From Oscillospiraceae bacterium (GTDB taxonomy: Bacteria; Bacillota; Clostridia; Oscillospirales; Oscillospiraceae), in the NCBI GenBank assembly GCA_017458335.1, contig JAFTFT010000005.1, positions 124,001-188,000 of the forward strand: a DNA stretch of 64,000 nt, in the 5' to 3' direction. The notes below the pieces were generated by a model, which was given only the letters and a program-made list of their open reading frames with translations, was not told the DNA's origin and made no database searches. This document shows, piece after piece, positions 58,149 to 64,000 of this stretch. Numbering within the stretch: position 1 is the first letter of the stretch; every line of letters starts with the position of its first letter. The translations under genes and the position numbers were made by a program.

Positions 58149-58177
58149 ACTTTAGCACTTTTTGGTGCTAAAGTCAA
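58149..58177 (-). promoter_or_regulatory. Promoter of the TrpX-like operon with internal operator
   Basis: Minus-strand TTGACT, a 17-base spacer and TAAAGT. A perfect inverted repeat TTTAGCAC-N6-GTGCTAAA (58151-58172) fills the spacer, a good repressor site. Start expected near 58142, before the leader peptide. Confidence 0.65.
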
Positions 58178-58185
58178 GAGCACTC

Positions 58186-58214
58186 TTGTATTTCCGGGGA
58201 AAGAATGTTATCAT
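58186..58214 (+). promoter_or_regulatory. Promoter of the small membrane protein/TSUP operon
   Basis: Plus-strand TTGTAT, a 17-base spacer and TATCAT, 33 bases before the start codon; divergent from the TrpX-type promoter. Confidence 0.5.
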
Positions 58215-58247
58215 GTACAAAAATTTGAAGGAAAAGAGAAAAAGATT

Positions 58248-58592
58248 ATGAAATATGTCATCGGCGCTTTTCTCGGCCTCCTCTGGGGCGCCCTGGTCGC
58301 ATGGCTGAACTCCCGGATCAACAAAGCTGCGATTGAGAAAAACAGCACCAAGGCCATGATGGGGGCCAGCATGGGCCGGACGGCCATCGACATTGCCGCG
58401 CTGGGACTGGTCTTCCTGCTGCGCAACGTCCTGCCGGGTAATTTTGAGGCGAAAATCGTCGGGACGGCGGCATCCCTGGGGCTGCTGACGGTGTTCTTTG
58501 CCTTCCAGCTCTCCAGGCCGGAGCCGAAAGAGAAAACCGGGACAGGCGCACAGACGGAGAAAACAGAAAACCCGGGAGAAGAGACAAAGTGA
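58248..58592 (+). CDS. Small membrane protein
   Basis: This 114-residue protein (MKYVIGAFLGLLWGALVAWLNSRINKAAIEKNSTKAMMGASMGRTAIDIAALGLVFLLRNVLP) has three or four hydrophobic segments and a charged, Glu/Lys-rich tail. The pattern is like ATP-synthase-I/AtpR-type small membrane proteins, but no ATP synthase genes are nearby, so I leave it unnamed. It overlaps the TSUP gene by 4 bases (GTGA). Confidence 0.65.
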   Translation: MKYVIGAFLGLLWGALVAWLNSRINKAAIEKNSTKAMMGASMGRTAIDIAALGLVFLLRNVLPGNFEAKIVGTAASLGLLTVFFAFQLSRPEPKEKTGTGAQTEKTENPGEETK

Positions 58593-59371
58593 TGCACGCG
58601 ATCTTCTTCCCGATGGAACTTACCTGGAAAATGGTCCTCATCGTACCGGTCGGCGTGTTTCTTGCCTCGGTTGTGGACGGAATCGCGGGCGGAGGCGGGA
58701 TGATCTCGCTTCCGGCCTATTTTCTTGCCGGGCTTCCGGCGCATCTGGCCCTGGGGACGAACAAGCTCTCTTCCTGCATCGGAACCTCGGTTTCCGCGGG
58801 GCGCTTTATCCGCGGCGGTTTCGTGGACTGGAAACTGGCGGCGCCGTCGGCGGTACTGGCGATCATCGGATCCTATTTCGGGACCAAACTGCAGCTGGCG
58901 GTGGATGAGCGCTATCTCAAGTGGCTGCTTGTGGTGATTCTGCCGCTGGTGGCGGTGGTGGTCCTGCGGCAGCACAGCTTCCCCGAGGAGCGGGGAGACA
59001 TTGCGCCCGGAAAACAGATGGCGATCGTACTGCTCGCCTCGCTGGTCATTGGAACCTATGACGGATTCTACGGACCGGGGACAGGGACGTTTCTGATCCT
59101 GATCTTCTGCAATCTGGCGAAACTGGACCTGCGCACCGCTTCGGGCAACGTCAAGGTGGTGAACCTCTCCAGCAACATCGGCGGCGTCACGACGGCCCTG
59201 CTGAACGGAAAGGTGTTTGTGGCGCTGGGCCTGATCGGAGCGGTGGCCTCCGTCGCGGGACATTACATCGGCTCTGGCCTTGCCATCAAGGACGGCTCGA
59301 GAATTGTGAGACCCGTGATCATCGTGGTGCTGAGCCTGCTGCTCATCAAGGTGGTCACGGAGCTGATCTGA
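58589..59371 (+). CDS. TSUP-family (TauE/SafE) transporter
   Basis: This 260-residue protein has about eight hydrophobic segments in two repeated halves, each beginning with a family signature: GIAGGGGMISLPAYFLAGLPAHLALGTNKLSS and GTYDGFYGPGTGTFLILIFCNLAKLDLRTASGNVKVVNLSSNIGG. TSUP proteins move sulfite, sulfoacetate, taurine-like or other organic anions. Start is GTG at 58589 or ATG at 58592. It is divergent from the TrpX-like operon. Confidence 0.88.
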   Translation: MMHAIFFPMELTWKMVLIVPVGVFLASVVDGIAGGGGMISLPAYFLAGLPAHLALGTNKLSSCIGTSVSAGRFIRGGFVDWKLAAPSAVLAIIGSYFGTKLQLAVDERYLKWLLVVILPLVAVVVLRQHSFPEERGDIAPGKQMAIVLLASLVIGTYDGFYGPGTGTFLILIFCNLAKLDLRTASGNVKVVNLSSNIGGVTTALLNGKVFVALGLIGAVASVAGHYIGSGLAIKDGSRIVRPVIIVVLSLLLIKVVTELI

Positions 59372-59403
59372 GAAAATCATCCGAAAAACCATACAGATAT
59401 GAG

Positions 59404-59445
59404 AAAAGCGCCGGATGCTTTGGTGAAAAGCAAAACGGCGCTTTT
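59404..59445. terminator. Bidirectional terminator
   Basis: AAAAGCGCCG pairs perfectly with CGGCGCTTTT (10 bp), between the TSUP gene and the convergent LysR gene. Confidence 0.85.
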
Positions 59446-59489
59446 GCGGTTTTGTGTTATTACGGATTCGACGATCCGGCTGCGGCTTC

Positions 59490-60440
59490 TCACAGAAGAA
59501 GTGTCCCTTCGGGAGGAAGGTATTCCTTGTCCGGAATGATATAGGAGACATTGCCCTTCTGCTCTTCCTCCAGACAGTCCTGTACGAAGTTGACAAACTC
59601 CTGGGCCAGCTCCTTCTGCTGCTGGTTCCGGTTCCAGACCAGGACATATTCAATCTGCCGCTCGCTTTCGACAATCACTTTTTTCACCACGAGATCGCTG
59701 TCATTATAGGTCGTCATGGGATAGATGCAGATGCCGACATTCTGTTCCGCCAAGGCGACGGCATCGATGTGGCTGGAAAGTTCCCCGGCAATCAGAGGCT
59801 CTGTTCCGACCTCACGGAACCACGCCCGGACGCTTTCGATGCGGGAGCGGCGGCTCGGAATGAAGAGCGGCTGCCCGGCCAGTTCCTTCAGGGGAAGAAA
59901 GTCCCCGGCCTTCTGTGCCAGCGGATGGCGGATCGACATAAACGCGGTCCAGGGTTCGTGGGCAACAGGAAAGCCCTCAAGCAGCTCCGTGTTATAGGGT
60001 GCGGCAATCAGGGCAAGATCTGCCAGACCGTGATGAAGACGGTCCAGAACATCGTCTCCGCTGCCGTTCCAGAGACTGAAGGAAACCTGGGGAAACTCCA
60101 GCCGGAAGCCGGAGATCCATCGGGACAGCAGATAGGGGGCGCGGCCTTCGACCAGGCCGATGTTCAGTTTGCCGGCGAGGCCTTCGAGAGAACGGACCTC
60201 CTCCTGGGTCTGCTCAGAGAGCTCCAGAAGCTGCTGTGCCCGGCGGTAGAGTACGGTTCCGGCGTCGGTCAGGGTCAGGTGGCGCTTGCCCCGAATAAAG
60301 AGCAGCGTGCCGAGTTCTTCCTCCAGCGCTTTCATCTGATTGGAGAGGGGAGGCTGACTCATGTTGAGTTTTTCCGCCGCACGGGTGATGTTCAGTTCTT
60401 CCGCAACGGCGACGAAGTATCTGAGCGCACGCAGATCCAT
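59490..60440 (-). CDS. LysR-family transcriptional regulator
   Basis: This 316-residue protein has an N-terminal helix-turn-helix (MDLRALRYFVAVAEELNITRAAEKLNMSQPPLSNQMKALEEELGTLLFIRGKRHLTLTDAG) and a C-terminal effector-binding domain (about 90-300). It is of the CynR/CbbR-like group with 'QPPLSNQMKALEEELG'. It is not divergent from a target gene, but it lies downstream of asparagine synthetase and faces the TSUP gene, so its target is unknown. Start after AAGGAGG. Confidence 0.9.
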   Translation of the reverse strand: MDLRALRYFVAVAEELNITRAAEKLNMSQPPLSNQMKALEEELGTLLFIRGKRHLTLTDAGTVLYRRAQQLLELSEQTQEEVRSLEGLAGKLNIGLVEGRAPYLLSRWISGFRLEFPQVSFSLWNGSGDDVLDRLHHGLADLALIAAPYNTELLEGFPVAHEPWTAFMSIRHPLAQKAGDFLPLKELAGQPLFIPSRRSRIESVRAWFREVGTEPLIAGELSSHIDAVALAEQNVGICIYPMTTYNDSDLVVKKVIVESERQIEYVLVWNRNQQQKELAQEFVNFVQDCLEEEQKGNVSYIIPDKEYLPPEGTLLL

Positions 60441-60476
60441 CCGAAAAACCTCCTTATCCGATACTGTTCATGGGAA

Positions 60477-60505
60477 AGTATACTCGAGAAATGAATAAAA
60501 ATCAA
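60477..60505 (-). promoter_or_regulatory. Promoter of the LysR gene
   Basis: Minus-strand TTGATT, a 17-base spacer and TATACT, 36 bases before the start codon. Confidence 0.6.
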
Positions 60506-60536
60506 GAAAAAGCAGAGAAAACTTCCGCGGTCGCGA

Positions 60537-62120
60537 TCACTCGCCGCTGGCGCCGTAGTTGGACAGAACGCGGGCGGACGGGTCATCCACCCGGCAGCCC
60601 TCCCAGTCGGGGTTGGGCATCCAGAAGTCCGCGATCATGGGAGCCTGGCCCGGGTAGTACTTCTCGAAAATGTCCCGATAGAGAAGGCTCTCTTTCGTAA
60701 ACGGGGGCCGGTATGCGTACTTTTTACATCCGCTGTGAAATGCTTCATCGCTGTAGATGCCTTCCGCATACGCCTTCAGATCGTCCACCATGGAGTGACC
60801 GACCGCGTCCGAGAAAGCCGCCTTCTGCCGCCAGAGGATCTCCGGCGGGAGAATGTCGTCCTTTTCGAAGGCGTGGCGAAGAAGATACTTTCCCATCCGG
60901 TAGCGGTTGAGCTTCAGTTCCGGATTAATATGCATGACGTAGCGGACAAAGTCAAGATCGCCGAAGGGTACGCGGGCTTCCAGAGAGTTCACCGAGATGC
61001 AGCGGTCGGCCCGCAGTACGTCGTACATGTGCAGTTCATCGATCCGCTTTTTGCTCTCCAGCTGGAAGGCTTCCGCGGACGGGGCGAAATCCGTATACTT
61101 GTATCCGAAGAGCTCGTCGGAAATCTCGCCGGTCATCAGAACCCGGACATCGGTGTGCTCATGGATGGCCTTGCAGCAGAGGTACATGCCGAGACTGGCG
61201 CGGATGGTGGTGATGTCCCAGGTGCCGAGCAGCCGGATGACCTCCTCCAGTGCAGAGAGAACCTCTTCCCGGGTCATATGAAACGCGGTATGCTCCGCCC
61301 CGATATAGTCCGCGGCGATCCGGGCATACTTGAGGTCGATGGGGTCGAGATCCATGCCGATGGCGAAGGTACGGATCTTTCGGCCGAGAAGCTTGGAGGA
61401 GATGGCGCAGACCAGGCTGGAATCCAAGCCGCCCGAGAGCAGAAAGCCCAGCGGAGCATCGGCGTCCAGACGCTTTTCGACTCCGGCGATGAGACGCTCC
61501 CGGATGCCGCGGCAGGCGGTTTCCAGATCATCCGGAAGGTATTCTTCCACCGTCGTGAGATCGGCATAGCGGACGAATTCTCCGTCGGCATAGTAGTGGC
61601 CGGGCGGGAAGGGAAAAATCCGCTCACAGAGGCCGAGAAGGTTCTGCGCTTCACTGGCGAAGGCGATGCTGCCGTCGGCAAGATAACCGTAATAGAGCGG
61701 GCGGATCCCGATGGGGTCCCGGGCGGCGATGAGCCGGTCGTGTTCCCCGTCGTAGAGAATCAGGGCAAACTCGGCGTCCAGAAGATGGAACATGTCCAGA
61801 CCGTGCTCACGATAGAGGGGCAGGAGCAGCTCACAGTCGGATCCGCTTTGAAAACGGTAGCCCAGCGCTTCAAGCTCCCATCTCTGTTCCCGCCAGCCGT
61901 AGAGCTCGCCGTTGCAGACGACCTTGTTCTTCCCCAGAGAAAAAGGCTGCATCCCTTCATCGTGCAGGCCCATGATGGCCAGCCGGTGGAAACAGAGAAG
62001 TCCTCTGCCGGCGGGTTCGATGCGGGTGTCATCCGGACCGCGGCTTTTGGTTCGGTCAAAGTACGGCCGGATCTGCCCGGCGGAATAGAGATCAGACAGA
62101 AAACCCATCACACAACACAT
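60537..62120 (-). CDS. asnB: Asparagine synthetase (glutamine-hydrolysing)
   Basis: This 527-residue protein starts MCCVMGF, placing the catalytic Cys2 of the class II amidotransferase right after Met, behind GGAGG. The glutaminase domain (RGPDDTRIEPAGRGLLCFHRLAIMGLHDEGMQPF, NGELYGWREQR) is followed by the synthetase PP-loop LLSGGLDSSLVCAISSKLLG and ISDELFGYKYTDFAP with the conserved EARVPFGDLDFVRYVMHI. It makes Asn from Asp, Gln and ATP. The T-box leader upstream ties its expression to uncharged tRNA-Asn. Confidence 0.93.
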   Translation of the reverse strand: MCCVMGFLSDLYSAGQIRPYFDRTKSRGPDDTRIEPAGRGLLCFHRLAIMGLHDEGMQPFSLGKNKVVCNGELYGWREQRWELEALGYRFQSGSDCELLLPLYREHGLDMFHLLDAEFALILYDGEHDRLIAARDPIGIRPLYYGYLADGSIAFASEAQNLLGLCERIFPFPPGHYYADGEFVRYADLTTVEEYLPDDLETACRGIRERLIAGVEKRLDADAPLGFLLSGGLDSSLVCAISSKLLGRKIRTFAIGMDLDPIDLKYARIAADYIGAEHTAFHMTREEVLSALEEVIRLLGTWDITTIRASLGMYLCCKAIHEHTDVRVLMTGEISDELFGYKYTDFAPSAEAFQLESKKRIDELHMYDVLRADRCISVNSLEARVPFGDLDFVRYVMHINPELKLNRYRMGKYLLRHAFEKDDILPPEILWRQKAAFSDAVGHSMVDDLKAYAEGIYSDEAFHSGCKKYAYRPPFTKESLLYRDIFEKYYPGQAPMIADFWMPNPDWEGCRVDDPSARVLSNYGASGE

Positions 62121-62465
62121 AAAAAAGCACCTCCAGAAAAATCGCAGCTTCCCGTCCGATTCAAAAGGACGGACAGCTGCGTATCCGTGGTGCCACCTTT
62201 TTTGCCGCAGAACGCGGCCGCTCAACAGGAGTCCAACAACCCCCTGCGCCTTAACGCAGCGCCTACGGCTTACCTACTTGCTCTCGCTTTGGGCTCGCGG
62301 CTCGGGAGGGTTACCTGCAGAGAGGCATGTACCGGGCTCTCACCGGGCCCCGGCTCGCTGTGACCGTATCTCTCTGAGACATGTCTCCGTCTCAGCCATG
62401 TCCGGCGAAACCCGCGTCCTCGCCTCGCGGACTTCAACCGTTTGCTTATCTAAGGATGAGCGAAT
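62121..62465 (-). promoter_or_regulatory. T-box leader of the asparagine synthetase gene
   Basis: On the minus strand the T-box proper AAGGTGGCACCACGG (62185-62199) is followed by a terminator GCAGCTgTCCGTCC/GGACGGgAAGCTGC (62144-62180) and ATTTTT. The acceptor-pairing bases UGGC match a tRNA ending GCCA, that is discriminator G, as expected for tRNA-Asn. The leader is about 340 bases with several hairpins (for example CTGAGAC/GTCTCAG near 62380). I could not fix the specifier codon by eye; AAC triplets occur near 62435. A -10-like TATGAT lies near 62465-62470. Confidence 0.88.
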
Positions 62466-62496
62466 CATAGCACAGATGGAGAAAAAGATAAAATAC

Positions 62497-62549
62497 AAAT
62501 CACGTGGGAACTATCATATGATAAAAATATGGTAGTTCTCACGTGATTT
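62497..62549 (-). terminator. Terminator of the PhzF-family gene
   Basis: AAATCACGTGAGAACTA pairs with TAGTTCCCACGTGATTT (17 bp, one mismatch), followed by a T-rich stretch TGTATTTTATCTTTTT. Confidence 0.85.
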
Positions 62550-62576
62550 GCCGGTAGGTATTCCTTGAGCACTCCT

Positions 62577-63350
62577 TCAGATGAACAACTCGTCAATCGA
62601 ATACAGGGCGGCTTTTCCGGCCATGAAAATTCTGTTGCCCTCCCGACGGCAGTACAGCGTGCCGCCGCGCCTGGAAGCCTGATACGCAACGAGCTCGTTC
62701 TTCCCAAGCGAATCCGCCCAGTACGGGATAATATGGCAGTGACCGGAGCCGCATACCGGATCTTCCGCCACAGAGAGTTTGGGCGCGAAGCTGCGGGAGA
62801 CGCAGTCTTCATCCTTGCCTCTGGCCGTGACATGCACCAGAAGGCCGTCGATCTGTTTGATTTTCTCCAGATCCGGATTCAGATTGCGCACAGTCTCTTC
62901 ATCGTCCAGAACGCAGAGCAGGTCGCGGGCCAGAAACGCCTCTTTGACGGAGGCACCCAGCGCGTCCTCCATGGCGGCGGTCACATCCACCTTCTTCAGA
63001 TCGTAGGCAGGGAACTCCATCTCGTACAGATCCCCTTTGCGTGTGACAATCAGGTCCCCGCTCAAGGTGGTGAAAACGACCCGCTGTGCGTCCTTCTCAT
63101 AGAAGTTCAGCAGAACAAATGCGGTTCCCAGTGTGGCATGACCGCAGAGATCGATCTCACCGCCGGGCGTGAACCAGCGCAGGTGCCACTTTTCACCCTC
63201 CCTGACGGTAAAGGCGGTCTCTGAGAAATTATTCTCTCGGGCGATGTTGATCATCAGTTCTTCGGGGAGCCACTCGTCCAGAACGCAGACCGCAGCCTGA
63301 TTTCCATGGAAAACCTGATCGGTAAAGGCGTCGACGACATACTGTTTCAT
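62577..63350 (-). CDS. PhzF-family isomerase
   Basis: This 257-residue protein starts MKQYVVDAFTDQVFHGNQAAVC after AAGGAGG. It has the DapF-like fold of the PhzF family: DAFTDQVFHGNQAAV, ENNFSETAFTV (with the catalytic Glu), LRWFTPGGEIDLCGHATLGTAFVL and the C-terminal EDPVCGSGHCHIIPYWA. PhzF-type enzymes isomerise small metabolites; no phenazine genes are nearby, so the substrate is unknown. It is divergent from a LysR gene that probably controls it. Confidence 0.9.
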   Translation of the reverse strand: MKQYVVDAFTDQVFHGNQAAVCVLDEWLPEELMINIARENNFSETAFTVREGEKWHLRWFTPGGEIDLCGHATLGTAFVLLNFYEKDAQRVVFTTLSGDLIVTRKGDLYEMEFPAYDLKKVDVTAAMEDALGASVKEAFLARDLLCVLDDEETVRNLNPDLEKIKQIDGLLVHVTARGKDEDCVSRSFAPKLSVAEDPVCGSGHCHIIPYWADSLGKNELVAYQASRRGGTLYCRREGNRIFMAGKAALYSIDELFI

Positions 63351-63382
63351 CTTGTATTCCTCCTTGTGTTTTCTTTGACCAC

Positions 63383-63411
63383 AGTATATACTACAGAAAA
63401 GCATAAGTAAA
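63383..63411 (-). promoter_or_regulatory. Promoter of the PhzF-family gene
   Basis: Minus-strand TTTACT, a 17-base spacer and TATACT, about 30 bases before the start codon. Confidence 0.55.
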
Positions 63412-63420
63412 ACAAAAAAA

Positions 63421-63438
63421 TTGCATCTTCACATGCAA
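63421..63438. promoter_or_regulatory. LysR-type operator between the divergent genes
   Basis: Perfect inverted repeat TTGCAT-N6-ATGCAA just before the LysR ribosome site, of the T-N11-A type bound by LysR regulators. Confidence 0.55.
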
Positions 63439-63454
63439 GGAGCTTATTTGAGCT

Positions 63455-64000
63455 ATGAACCGTTATATCGCTTTTCTGAAAGTCGTCGAGGTCGGCAGCT
63501 TTACGAAAGCTGCTGAAATTCTGGGCTATACGCAGCCGGCCATGAGCCAGATGATTACCGCGCTGGAGAATGAGCTGTCGATCAAGCTGCTGTTCCGCTC
63601 CCGTTACGGCGTGAAGCTGACACCGGAGGGGGAGCGCCTGCTGCCGTCGATCCAGAGCAGCGTCGCGCAGTATCAGTCCATGCAGAACATCGCCGGCGAG
63701 ATCCGAGGGCTGGAGTCCGGCGTAGTCCGGATTGGAACGATTTCCAGCATCTCCTGTCACTGGCTGCCGCAGGTGATCCGACAGTTCTGGGGGAAGTACC
63801 CGAATGTGAAGCTGATCGTCCATCAGGGAGATTACACGACCATTCCCGAATGGGTACGTACCGGTGAACTGGACTTCGGCTTTGTGACCCCGGACGCCGT
63901 CGAGGGAACGGACCCGCGCTTTCTCAAATACGGGGAGCACAGAGCCTGCCTGCCCAAGAACCACCCGCTGGCGGCCGGAACAAGCGTAAAACTGGAAGAT
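63455..64000 (+). CDS. LysR-family regulator, C-terminus cut by window end
   Basis: Beginning at an ATG preceded by AAGGAGC, 182 codons remain open to the last base. The start MNRYIAFLKVVEVGSFTKAAEILGYTQPAMSQMITALENELSIKLLFRSRYGVKLTPEGERLLPSIQ is a LysR helix-turn-helix, followed by the first part of the effector domain (GVVRIGTISSISCHWLPQVIRQFWGKYPNVKL). It is divergent from the PhzF-family gene. Confidence 0.92.
   Translation, partial: MNRYIAFLKVVEVGSFTKAAEILGYTQPAMSQMITALENELSIKLLFRSRYGVKLTPEGERLLPSIQSSVAQYQSMQNIAGEIRGLESGVVRIGTISSISCHWLPQVIRQFWGKYPNVKLIVHQGDYTTIPEWVRTGELDFGFVTPDAVEGTDPRFLKYGEHRACLPKNHPLAAGTSVKLED

Noticed and set aside
58151-58172. CIRCE-like heat-shock operator (TTAGCAC...GTGCTAA)
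   Set aside because: The core resembles CIRCE, but the spacing is 6 bases between 8-mers instead of 9 between 9-mers, and the controlled genes are a transporter, not chaperones.
1-64000. CRISPR arrays, insertion sequences and rRNA genes
   Set aside because: No regularly spaced repeats, transposase-type proteins with terminal inverted repeats, or rRNA-like sequence were seen in the window.

Overview
The window looks like chromosomal DNA of a G+C-rich anaerobic Firmicute, probably from the Clostridia (Lachnospiraceae or Oscillospiraceae-like). The signs are a Re-citrate-synthase-type enzyme, a butyryl-CoA:acetate-type CoA-transferase, T-box and peptide-leader attenuation, strong AGGAGG ribosome binding sites, a flavin reductase with a Tat signal, and an asparagine synthetase controlled by tRNA. 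This placement comes from gene content only; there is no rRNA or marker gene to confirm it.

Region 1 (1-17.7 kb) is most of a tailed prophage of the HK97 packaging type, read right to left. Early genes are at the right: a divergent two-promoter switch (16.86-16.96 kb) with two small helix-turn-helix proteins, then about fourteen small overlapping genes. Next comes a translationally coupled cassette of a polytopic membrane protein, two PAPS-reductase-like PP-loop enzymes and two ParB-fold proteins. It sits behind its own promoter and a structured leader with a hairpin that masks the ribosome binding site. HNH nuclease, small terminase (fused to an XRE helix-turn-helix), large terminase, portal, protease, capsid and connector genes follow. 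The capsid gene ends in a -1 slippery heptamer that would add a 92-residue Ig-like domain. The left end of the prophage, including most tail, lysis and integrase genes, lies outside the window. A tRNA-Val(CAC) at 17.7 kb, with its 3' end facing the phage, is the likely attachment site.

Region 2 (17.9-36.4 kb) holds metabolic and signalling genes: a FUSC/degenerate-HAD fusion, an aminotransferase, a MATE exporter plus cytidylate-kinase-like pair flanked by an inverted intergenic repeat, a large REC-GGDEF-EAL-membrane-GGDEF protein, a CoA-transferase, a beta-propeller/SpoIIE phosphatase, a MerR regulator divergent from a Tat-exported FMN/FAD reductase (through a promoter with a 19-bp spacer), a ferredoxin-like protein and an inositol-phosphatase-family enzyme.

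Region 3 (36.6-53 kb) has a diguanylate cyclase and an EAL phosphodiesterase in tandem, a GH13 enzyme, an amino-acid ABC transporter operon ending in a CntK-like (DapF-fold) amino-acid racemase, Hsp33, a TPM-domain protein, a Re-citrate synthase/GntR/isocitrate dehydrogenase operon (the oxidative route to 2-oxoglutarate and glutamate) with a P1-family peptidase, and a secreted small protein.

Region 4 (53-64 kb) has an AlkZ-related protein, a HAD phosphatase, and a TrpXYZ-type ABC transporter controlled by a newly recognised Tyr/Phe-rich leader peptide and attenuator. It also has a TSUP-family transporter, a LysR regulator, asparagine synthetase with a T-box leader, a PhzF-family isomerase and a divergent LysR gene cut by the window end.
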